NCBI GenBank assembly: GCA_023139045.1
Contig: JAGLOJ010000043.1
Location: forward strand, 1-40,528
DNA length: 40,528 bases
From: Candidatus Sabulitectum sp.
GTDB lineage: Bacteria; Fermentibacterota; Fermentibacteria; Fermentibacterales; JCC-6
Reading direction: 5' to 3'
Shown here: one piece after another, positions 24,930-30,351 of the stretch
Layout of the letters: the number at the start of each line of letters is the position of its first letter
How positions within the stretch are numbered: position 1 is the stretch's first letter
Made by a program: the position numbers and the translations under genes
The notes under the pieces: generated by a model
Seen by the model: the letters and a program-made list of their open reading frames with translations, nothing else
Databases searched by the model: none
Told to the model about the DNA's origin: nothing

Positions 24930-24932
24930 TAC

Positions 24933-25148
24933 CTATTCCTCGATGGGCTTGACGCATCTAGTACGGACGTGAATTCCTTCCTGGAGATAGAAGTATTTTT
25001 CACCTTCACAGGAGCAGACCTCTGCCTGTCTAACAACAAAGTCGAGGATATCTTTCCCTACCTCATCGTGCTCGGTGGTTATATGTTTGTGCCAAGACTT
25101 CTTGTCAGTACCAAAGTCATCCATACATATCGGACATTTAAATCCCAT
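24933..25148 (-). CDS. C2H2-type zinc-finger protein, 71 aa
   Basis: Opens with FKCPICMDDFGTDKKSWHKH followed by a second His, a C2H2 finger at residues about 4-27. A second Cys cluster (VCSCEG and later TRC) follows. GGAGGAG precedes the ATG. It is the first gene of the leftward operon, right behind the operator-bearing promoter, so it could be a phage transcription regulator; that is inference. Confidence 0.68.
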   Translation of the reverse strand: MGFKCPICMDDFGTDKKSWHKHITTEHDEVGKDILDFVVRQAEVCSCEGEKYFYLQEGIHVRTRCVKPIEE

Positions 25149-25174
25149 TTGAACTCCTCCATCGAATTATATGC

Positions 25175-25205
25175 TAGTATAACAATTATACTATTACCTT
25201 GTCAA
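25175..25205 (-). promoter_or_regulatory. Leftward promoter with palindromic operator
   Basis: On the minus strand TTGACA (25205-25200), 18 bases, TATACT (25181-25176). A perfect palindrome TAGTATAA-CAA-TTATACTA at 25175-25193 covers the -10 box. It lies 27 bases upstream of the first leftward gene. The palindrome would let a dimeric regulator block the polymerase. Confidence 0.75.
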
Positions 25206-25254
25206 GATCTATTTTGGTGGTTCATATAATTTGTTAAGTGGTCGGGAGAAGGAG

Positions 25255-25353
25255 GGGTATTTACAGATGGTGTAATGGAAGTTTGAAAAAGTGGGATATT
25301 ATGTGGGTATTTACAGATGGTGTAATGGAAGTTTGAAAAAGTGGGATATTATG
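25255..25353. repeat. Perfect 49-bp tandem direct repeat
   Basis: Positions 25255-25303 and 25305-25353 are identical over 49 bases with a 50-base period. Each copy contains TTTACAGATG, the inverse of the CATCTGTAAA motif. No other copy is visible in the window. Confidence 0.95.
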
Positions 25354-25380
25354 GGGTTGGGACGTATCTTAATAAACTAA

Positions 25381-25680
25381 TTTCACAGATGGGGAACCCC
25401 CCTTTAACATCTCACGTATTGGCCGAAATGCCTAACAACATTCTTTGGGGGATAAAAAGTGAGTTGTGCTACGATTATTAGAAACGTAACATTAACACCT
25501 CATGTCATGACTTCACTTGTAAGTGTTTAATCATTTGCTTAACTCTTACGCCGCTGATAGGGTGTGAACATGGGTTGTTATGTCGATAAAGACCTGCATG
25601 AACAGGGCAATGTCGATAAGGGGGATAACTTCCTATATCTTTCTATATAATCAGAAAACACATTACTTCATTTGTAAATA
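25381..25680. promoter_or_regulatory. Additional CATCTGTAAA-like sites
   Basis: Degenerate copies of the motif: TTTCACAGATG at 25381-25391 (minus orientation), CTTCACTTGTAAG at 25511-25523 and CTTCATTTGTAAA at 25666-25678 (plus orientation). They are single sites without clear -10 boxes of their own. They are likely binding sites for the same factor as the promoter copies. Confidence 0.55.
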
Positions 25681-25786
25681 ATTTAGTTTTCAAACCTAAT
25701 TATATTAATAGAGAGTTACCTACATTATCTCCCTATATCTTGTGTTGCTAAGGCTTCGTGGGTTCAGAACCTTTTCACGAATTAAC

Positions 25787-25814
25787 TTGACTTCATCTGT
25801 AAATGTAGTATTAT
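25787..25814 (+). promoter_or_regulatory. Main rightward promoter with embedded motif
   Basis: TTGACT (25787-25792), 16 bases, TATTAT (25809-25814); the AT-rich stretch to 25817 also allows 18-19 base spacing. The spacer contains CATCTGTAAA. It lies upstream of the first rightward gene and is probably the early promoter. Confidence 0.72.
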
Positions 25815-25832
25815 ATAGTTAATGACTGAGTA

Positions 25833-25861
25833 GTTAAACCGTTAAAACTGGAGACAACACC
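25833..25861 (+). promoter_or_regulatory. Recurrent translation leader of early genes
   Basis: GTTAAACC followed by a short spacer, AACTGGAG and ACAACACC directly before the ATG. Close copies precede the genes at 26620 (GTTAAACC at 26592) and 27203 (GTTAAACC at 27179), and partial copies precede 26419 and 33385. The shared part includes the ribosome site, so it probably sets similar translation rates. Confidence 0.6.
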
Positions 25862-26341
25862 ATGAGACAGACAACTATTAATATAATGCAGTTTGAGGAG
25901 TTAAGCGACCGGGCCAAAGAGGTAGCACGTCAATGGTGGCGTTCCTGTGCTTACGGGGATGAGTGGTGGGAAAATATCTACAGTGATGCTGAGACCATTG
26001 GACTAAAGATAACCGGCTTTGATACCAGCCGTAGTGAAGAGATAACAGGTGAGTTTATCGATAACCCAGAGGATACTGCTAAACAGATATTACTTAACCA
26101 CGGTGAGGAATGTGAAACAGTAACGACAGCACAAGCATTTTTAGACGGTGGGTCAGTAGATGAAGATATTGAAGAGTGGGTATTTGACGACCAGAATGAA
26201 GAGGAGTTTTTGAGTTCCTTACTCAATGGCTACCTGGTCATGCTCCGGGAAGAGGAGTTAGATTATTTCAGCGATGAGGCTGTTGATGAGAGTATTACTA
26301 TTAATGAGTACGAGTTCACTGAAGACGGAAGCATATTCTAA
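25862..26341 (+). CDS. Highly acidic first early protein, 159 aa
   Basis: The first gene behind the main rightward promoter. By count it has 42 Asp/Glu against 9 Lys/Arg. The N-terminus (MQFEELSDRAKEVARQWWRS) belongs to a widespread phage family of unknown function that often shares FEELSDxAKE and a following W-rich helix. Acidic clusters (VDEDIEEWVFDDQNEEE) dominate the C-terminal half. Position and charge recall DNA-mimic anti-restriction proteins such as T7 Ocr, but there is no sequence similarity that I can see. Function unknown. Confidence 0.78.
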   Translation: MRQTTINIMQFEELSDRAKEVARQWWRSCAYGDEWWENIYSDAETIGLKITGFDTSRSEEITGEFIDNPEDTAKQILLNHGEECETVTTAQAFLDGGSVDEDIEEWVFDDQNEEEFLSSLLNGYLVMLREEELDYFSDEAVDESITINEYEFTEDGSIF

Positions 26342-26389
26342 CCACTTGTTAGTGCGCTCTTCGGAGCGTACTGCCAAGTGGTTAGAATA
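26334..26389 (+). ncRNA. Very long mRNA hairpin with UUCG loop
   Basis: TATTCTAACCACTTG (26334-26348) pairs perfectly with 26375-26389; after a TT/GC internal loop, AGTGCGCTC (26351-26359) pairs with GAGCGTACT (26364-26372) with one G-U, closed by UUCG. It starts inside the last codons of the acidic gene. There is no T-tract, so it is more likely an RNase III site or a 3' end shield than a terminator. Confidence 0.8.
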
Positions 26390-26418
26390 CCCTGACCACT
26401 CAACAAAGAGGTAACACC

Positions 26419-26592
26419 ATGAGCAACACATTCAATCCGTCTGACCTGATCGATACCATTCATGATGGTAAAACATTCCTCTATATGGTGGATGGAATCA
26501 CCTTCACCACTTATGGTCAGGCGTTCAGGAAAGCTATAGCTGTCCTTAAAATGGAAGCTATTAACCGGGCCAGGCTGGAAGAACTTAACTAG
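26419..26592 (+). CDS. Small hypothetical protein, 57 aa
   Basis: ATG behind GAGGTAACACC. Starts MSNTFNPSDLIDTIHDGKTF and ends in a helix (AIAVLKMEAINRARLEELN). No family recognised. Lies between the giant hairpin and the clamp-like gene. Confidence 0.6.
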   Translation: MSNTFNPSDLIDTIHDGKTFLYMVDGITFTTYGQAFRKAIAVLKMEAINRARLEELN

Positions 26593-26619
26593 TTAAACCA
26601 TTACAACTGGAGTAACATC

Positions 26620-27165
26620 ATGTTGGAAATTGGAAAGAGTCAGTCTCAGCTATTCGCCATCCTTTCATTCCTTAACACCGCAAGGGACCAGAGCAAGCAA
26701 CCATTCCAGCCCGCCTATGCTTTAATCAATATAGGTGAGCGCCTGGCCATGGCCACGGACGGACACCGAGTACACTGGGCTGCTATCGATAGGTTGGCTG
26801 GAATAGAGCAGGGGTTTTATCAGGTCGTCAAAGCCAACAAAACCACCATCATAATCAACAAGGTCGATTACCAAGTGACCTGGCCGGACGCTGAAGGGGC
26901 GATCATTAACTATTATAAGGACAGCCCGCCACTTGCCACAGTGGGCATAGAACCCCCACCCACTACTGGTGAGTTCAAGGTCATGGACCACGGACGCAAC
27001 CTGACCAAGATCTACCGGGCTATGCCTGAAAGTGTATCACTTAACCCTGACTATGTTCTGGACGCGTCAAGAGAGACGACCACTTGTCGGGTCATTAGAG
27101 ATGACGCGCCGGTGTTCTTTGATGGAGAAGACTGCCACGCTGCAGTAATGCCTTTTAAGATGTAG
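26620..27165 (+). CDS. Short sliding-clamp (DnaN beta) like protein, 181 aa
   Basis: The beta-clamp hallmark ATDGHR is present in LAMATDGHRVHWAAIDR near residue 45. At the C-terminus SVSLNPDYVLDA matches the domain 3 pattern FNxxYLLDAL, and the protein ends CHAAVMPFKM, where bacterial clamps end with YVVMPMRL. A full clamp has three domains and about 370 residues; this one has room for one and a half. Clamps encircle DNA and tether polymerases. It is preceded by the shared leader. Homology is proposed from motifs only, so the fold needs a structure prediction. Confidence 0.62.
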   Translation: MLEIGKSQSQLFAILSFLNTARDQSKQPFQPAYALINIGERLAMATDGHRVHWAAIDRLAGIEQGFYQVVKANKTTIIINKVDYQVTWPDAEGAIINYYKDSPPLATVGIEPPPTTGEFKVMDHGRNLTKIYRAMPESVSLNPDYVLDASRETTTCRVIRDDAPVFFDGEDCHAAVMPFKM

Positions 27166-27202
27166 TCTGAAACAGACCGTTAAACCGAAACGAGGTAACA
27201 CC

Positions 27203-27481
27203 ATGAGAATAACCAACGCAATGCTCGAAAGAGTAGTAGAGAGGCTCAACATCGCGGCCGGAACACCCACCACCCCCTGGTCCAGAAAGGACGGCAGGTC
27301 AACAGCCAATATAGGTAACTTCCATATCTCCGGAGCCTATGGTGGGGTCAGTCTGCAGGAGATGTCTGGAGAGGGTGGGTCGGTGAATGATGTATTCAGG
27401 TGCGGACATATACCTAAACGGGAACTATTTGACAAGATACATGCTTTCCTCGATGGCATGGATTATGAGGCTAAAAGGTGA
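27203..27481 (+). CDS. Conserved phage protein of unknown function, 92 aa
   Basis: Contains VVERLNIAAGTPTTPW, NIGNFHISGAYGGVSLQEM and DVFRCGHIPKRELFDKIHAF, a combination that recurs in many unrelated tailed phages of Gram-negative bacteria. Soluble; no enzyme motif. ATG is behind the GAGGTAACACC leader. Confidence 0.75.
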   Translation: MRITNAMLERVVERLNIAAGTPTTPWSRKDGRSTANIGNFHISGAYGGVSLQEMSGEGGSVNDVFRCGHIPKRELFDKIHAFLDGMDYEAKR

Positions 27482-27726
27482 GACAACTTAAAATCGGCGA
27501 CAAGGTAATAGTGACAACCTGCCAAGGTGAGTTCCGGGGTAAGATAAGCAAGATCGATACTTGGGGCGGAGTAAGTAATGACCAGTCCCCCGCTTACCAC
27601 GTTAACGGCCCACACATTACCACCCACACCAGGACAGTCGAACGAGACAAGGGCAGGGAGTTAATCACAGGCTCCTGGTGCCGTAGATGCTCGGAGCAAC
27701 GTGATTGTTGTTTTAGAGAGTTGTAG
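27478..27726 (+). CDS. Small hypothetical protein with Cys motif, 82 aa
   Basis: GTG start overlaps the preceding stop (GTGA). The first half (LKIGDKVIVTTCQGEFRGKI) looks like a small SH3-like barrel; the second half ends CRRCSEQRDCCFREL, a possible zinc site. Function unknown. Confidence 0.6.
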   Translation: MRQLKIGDKVIVTTCQGEFRGKISKIDTWGGVSNDQSPAYHVNGPHITTHTRTVERDKGRELITGSWCRRCSEQRDCCFREL

Positions 27727-27727
27727 C

Positions 27728-27751
27728 AAGTAACACCTTGACAGAGGGCCA
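27728..27751 (+). repeat. 24-bp direct repeat (second copy at 28155-28178)
   Basis: AAGTAACACC then TTGACAGAGGGCCA occurs after the stop codons of two neighbouring genes. Both copies include a relic of the GTAACACC leader. The second copy lies just before the ATG at 28181. Likely a small duplication with gene shuffling. Confidence 0.85.
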
Positions 27752-27776
27752 GGGTTGAGGGCTGGCCCCTTCTCAA
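27738..27776 (+). other. Intergenic hairpin, 15-position stem
   Basis: TTGACAGAGGGCCAG (27738-27752) pairs with 27762-27776 with two mismatches and one G-U, loop of nine bases. It is not followed by a T-tract. It lies 12 bases after a stop, in the same place relative to its gene as the larger hairpin at 26334. Confidence 0.6.
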
Positions 27777-27805
27777 GTTGTTAACCATAACCGGAGGCAC
27801 TACAG

Positions 27806-28156
27806 ATGAAGCGTATGACAATTGAAGAGATGAAAGCAATGGTAGGAACAGAGTTTACCTACGTATGTGGCGACCACGACGAGATCAAAGCGGCTATAGC
27901 GGCATTCGACCCCAAGATAGGGTTCACATGTCTGGCCACGGTCGAGGAGAGTATGTTGGGTATAGACCTCACCCCCTACTACGATGAAAATGGGAATATG
28001 TGTCTGGTGGGTGACTCCCCCGACATGAATCCCGATTTTCTGCGCGCCACTATGATTGATATGCAGTTGATCAAGTTGTTGGGTTATACTGGGGTGGGAT
28101 ATGATAAGGGTTTTGGAGAAGAGAAGTTTGGTGGGCAGGCCTCTTGTTCTTTCTAA
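27806..28156 (+). CDS. Hypothetical protein, 116 aa
   Basis: Starts MKRMTIEEMKAMVGTEFTYV with GGAGG upstream. Mixed alpha/beta, soluble, a short acidic motif (DLTPYYDENGNM). No family recognised. Confidence 0.6.
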   Translation: MKRMTIEEMKAMVGTEFTYVCGDHDEIKAAIAAFDPKIGFTCLATVEESMLGIDLTPYYDENGNMCLVGDSPDMNPDFLRATMIDMQLIKLLGYTGVGYDKGFGEEKFGGQASCSF

Positions 28157-28180
28157 GTAACACCTTGACAGAGGGCCAAG

Positions 28181-28384
28181 ATGAAGCTCCAGACTGACTT
28201 CACTGGCACCACCATCAAGACCACAAACGGGCGCATCTTCTTTATTTATGATATTGTGCGGGTCTATGATAAGTTTACCCGGATCAAAGAGTATAACTCT
28301 AGCTGGCCGGGTAGATGGAAAATTATTGACGACTTTGACCAGAGGCAAGATGCCGTTATGTATGTCAAATCATTGGAGGTATAG
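28181..28384 (+). CDS. Small beta-rich hypothetical protein, 67 aa
   Basis: Starts MKLQTDFTGTTIKTTNGRIF, with strands (IFFIYDIVRVYDKFTRI) and a final helix (QDAVMYVKSLEV). The ribosome site is weak, lying inside the 24-bp repeat (GAGGGCCAAG). No function recognised. Confidence 0.55.
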   Translation: MKLQTDFTGTTIKTTNGRIFFIYDIVRVYDKFTRIKEYNSSWPGRWKIIDDFDQRQDAVMYVKSLEV

Positions 28385-28386
28385 AG

Positions 28387-28491
28387 ATGATCACCTTGGT
28401 TCCATTTATGATACACTTCGGGCTGTTCGCTGTTAGTATCATTCTGGCGGCTTTGATAGTTAAACTGGCGTTTTGGATAATGGAGGCGTAA
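28387..28491 (+). CDS. Tiny membrane protein A, 34 aa
   Basis: ATG follows the previous stop by two bases, after GGAGG. One hydrophobic helix spans nearly the whole product (HFGLFAVSIILAALIVKLAF). Too short for other domains. Confidence 0.5.
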   Translation: MITLVPFMIHFGLFAVSIILAALIVKLAFWIMEA

Positions 28492-28494
28492 CAG

Positions 28495-28620
28495 ATGGGC
28501 CGTAATATGAAGACCCTTAAACAGTGGCTAAAAGATATCTGGCTGGTCCTGTTCGTCCTGGCCGCTTGGGTCGGTATGACCGGGGCCATAATGTATGGAG
28601 TAGTGGAGGGGTGGAAGTGA
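28495..28620 (+). CDS. Tiny membrane protein B, 41 aa
   Basis: ATG behind GGAGGCGTAACAG. A basic amphipathic start (MGRNMKTLKQWLKD) precedes one membrane segment (IWLVLFVLAAWVGMTGAIMY). It follows protein A by three bases and may form a pair with it. Confidence 0.52.
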   Translation: MGRNMKTLKQWLKDIWLVLFVLAAWVGMTGAIMYGVVEGWK

Positions 28621-28654
28621 TCTACATCAACAGTAAGAAAGAGGAGGTAGCAAG

Positions 28655-28873
28655 ATGATGCAGGAAAGGATGAGTTTTCACCACATAACTGTCAAGGGCG
28701 TACCACTCTGCTGTTCTGAAGATGTCAAGAAGGACGGCCACCAGACCAGGTGCGGCCACCATTCGAAGGCTGCGGCCAAGACCGCCGTTCTGCGCCTGAT
28801 CGAGCATAATCCCATGTTCCCGCTGTGCCACTATCGGGTAGTTGAGGGGCACTGTCCAGGGAGGGTCGAGTAA
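28655..28873 (+). CDS. Cys/His-rich small protein, 72 aa
   Basis: GAGGAGG precedes the ATG. It has scattered Cys and His (LCCSED, TRCGHH, PLCHYRVVEGHC) that could make one zinc site. An amphipathic helix lies in the middle (KAAAKTAVLRLIEHN). Overlaps the next start by one base. Confidence 0.55.
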   Translation: MMQERMSFHHITVKGVPLCCSEDVKKDGHQTRCGHHSKAAAKTAVLRLIEHNPMFPLCHYRVVEGHCPGRVE

Positions 28874-29076
28874 TGGCAGATACAAACGTCAGTTACGACT
28901 ACAGAGACCAGAGGAGCAGTGATCGGACCGTAAAGACCTTATGTTTTATCTGCGCGGTTCAGAAGGCCATGAAGTGCGACCCCAAGGTAGAGCATATCGC
29001 TCTTGCCTCAGAAAATATAGATCACTGCCAGTGTGATATCTGTGGGGAGTTCATCGATGATAAGGTGACCATATAA
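28873..29076 (+). CDS. Zinc-ribbon small protein, 67 aa
   Basis: CFICAVQ and CQCDICGEFIDD give two Cys pairs spaced by about 30 residues, fitting a zinc ribbon. Overlaps both neighbours by one base (TAATGG). Function unknown. Confidence 0.6.
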   Translation: MADTNVSYDYRDQRSSDRTVKTLCFICAVQKAMKCDPKVEHIALASENIDHCQCDICGEFIDDKVTI

Positions 29077-29540
29077 TGGCCTTCGACAAAGAGCAGAAGA
29101 GATCGTTCTATCAACGGAAACGGGCGGCGGCTATGTTCGCTGCAGAGTATGGCATGGCCCCGCCAGCAAAATGGATAAGGTGTGAGATCTGCAAGGAGTG
29201 GTTCCCATACTTCAACTCTTACATCCAGACATCAACAGCCAAGAGCTGCCCGGAGAGGTTCACAGGTAAGCCGTGCGGCAAGATGCACAGGAAGGTCAAA
29301 GCAGGTCGGTCACGTAAGCCCAAGCAGACCTACCAGACAGGCCAGTGCCGCGAGAAGCTGTGCAGCAGGGCACCATACTGCATCCACATATCAAGATGCC
29401 TGGATATTGAGGTTATGAAGCCGGGCAGCCTGCCCTTGAAGAAGGACGGGAGCTGCAAAGAACCGAACACCGGGATCGATGTGAAGTCCCTCAGGTTACA
29501 CGCCTCAGGGTATGGTGTCGGTTTAGTAGGTACCGTATGA
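29076..29540 (+). CDS. Cys-rich basic protein, 154 aa
   Basis: A basic N-terminal helix (DKEQKRSFYQRKRAAAMFAA) is followed by RCEICKEWFPYF and further Cys (SCPERFTGKPCGKMH, CREKLCSRAPYCIH, RCLD). The Cys pattern suggests two zinc sites; a nuclease-associated zinc finger is possible but no HNH or GIY motif is seen. Overlaps the next start as ATGA. Confidence 0.6.
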   Translation: MAFDKEQKRSFYQRKRAAAMFAAEYGMAPPAKWIRCEICKEWFPYFNSYIQTSTAKSCPERFTGKPCGKMHRKVKAGRSRKPKQTYQTGQCREKLCSRAPYCIHISRCLDIEVMKPGSLPLKKDGSCKEPNTGIDVKSLRLHASGYGVGLVGTV

Positions 29541-30208
29541 ATGTTCTCATAGGGTGTGAAAGATATGGAGTCATCCGGGACGCCTTCAGGTCAATGGGAC
29601 ATAATGCTTGGTCCTGTGATCTCCACATGTCGGAGACTTTTGGCCTCGGCGGCGAGGGCGGGTACCATCTGCAGGGGGACGTAAGATGGTTCATAGACGA
29701 GCCCCCTCCTTGTGATGATGGCAGCGGCGTGTGGGATCTGTTCATCGTCCACCCTGACTGCACTTATCTCTGCAGCTCAGGCCTGCACCATAACAACAAG
29801 GTACCTGGTAGGGCAGAGCTGACAGAGAAAGCCCTCGATTTTGTCAGGGAGATGATGGCCGCACCGATAGATAGGATATGTCTGGAGAATCCTGTCGGGC
29901 GTATCGGGACTGCCATCAGAAAAGCGGATCAGTACGTCCAGCCCTATGAGTTCGGTGATGATGCCAGTAAGAACACCGGCCTGTGGCTCAAGAACCTGCC
30001 GACTCTGATCAAAGACCCGGAGCAGAGAGTACCTGGTCGGATAGTCACCCACAACGGCAAGCAGGTCGAACGCTGGGCCAATCAAACGGACTCAGGACAG
30101 AACCGGCTCGGGCCGTCAAAGGGACGGGCGATGGAGAGGGCGAAGACATACCCAGGCATAGCAGAGGCCATGTCCAGACAGTGGAATTTCTGGGGGTTCT
30201 TGGGATAG
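29537..30208 (+). CDS. Phage methylase-like protein, C5-MTase superfamily candidate
   Basis: 223 residues. NVLIGCERYGVIRDAFRSMG then GHNAWSCDLHMSE at the N-terminus corresponds to the SAM-binding strand of a widespread phage protein often annotated as a DNA methyltransferase. HPDCTYLCSSG is in the place of the catalytic Pro-Cys loop and CLENPVGR in the place of the ENV motif. FGDDASKNTGLWLKNLP is also typical. The PCQ form of true cytosine-5 enzymes is not kept, so activity is uncertain. A second, canonical enzyme is encoded at 38404. Confidence 0.66.
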   Translation: MNVLIGCERYGVIRDAFRSMGHNAWSCDLHMSETFGLGGEGGYHLQGDVRWFIDEPPPCDDGSGVWDLFIVHPDCTYLCSSGLHHNNKVPGRAELTEKALDFVREMMAAPIDRICLENPVGRIGTAIRKADQYVQPYEFGDDASKNTGLWLKNLPTLIKDPEQRVPGRIVTHNGKQVERWANQTDSGQNRLGPSKGRAMERAKTYPGIAEAMSRQWNFWGFLG

Positions 30209-30254
30209 TGCCCACGCTCGGTTGAGCATACCACCGGTAGTAGATTGACAACAG

Positions 30255-30268
30255 CCACCAGATGGTGG
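30255..30268 (+). other. Small hairpin before the primase
   Basis: CCACC-AGAT-GGTGG gives a 5-bp stem in the 143-base gap (30209-30351) between the methylase-like gene and the primase. The gap has no gene. The nearby TTGACA at 30245 lacks a matching -10. Confidence 0.4.
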
Positions 30269-30303
30269 TAAAAAGAAAAGACGCTCCAGCCGAAACCGGA
30301 GCG
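30269..30303 (-). terminator. Minus-strand intrinsic terminator
   Basis: CGCTCC (30282-30287) pairs with GGAGCG (30298-30303); read on the minus strand, the hairpin is followed by TCTTTTCTTTTT. On the plus strand no T-tract follows. It would stop antisense transcription entering the early block from the primase side. Confidence 0.55.
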
Positions 30304-30351
30304 CCTCTCCCAAGGGTGGGATAAACCATCAACAAAGAAGGTTCGATACCT

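Larger units (their letters stand above)
25149..25861. promoter_or_regulatory. Divergent control region, non-coding
   Basis: No credible gene lies in these 713 bases. The region is AT-rich and holds the leftward promoter and palindrome, the 49-bp tandem repeat, five to six copies of the CATCTGTAAA motif and the rightward promoter. Other spaced repeats are TGTCGATAA at 25581 and 25611, and CCTATATCTT at 25632 and 25732. It is the natural place for early control and possibly a replication origin. Confidence 0.75.

Noticed and set aside
25640..25655. TATAAT at 25646 as an extra promoter
   Set aside because: No acceptable -35 box lies 16-18 bases upstream.
27738..27743. TTGACA in the 24-bp repeat as a promoter -35
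   Set aside because: The spacing region is G-rich without a -10 box; the bases are better explained as a hairpin arm.
28617..28658. 13-codon GTG frame between the second membrane peptide and the next gene
   Set aside because: Too short to support; it contains the ribosome site of the next gene.
30245..30276. TTGACA before the primase as a promoter
   Set aside because: At 16-18 bases downstream only GTAAAA-like sequence is found, too far from a -10 box.
30325..30350. GGTTCGATACC resembling a tRNA T-arm
   Set aside because: No acceptor stem, anticodon arm or CCA end can be placed around it; it is just upstream of the primase start.
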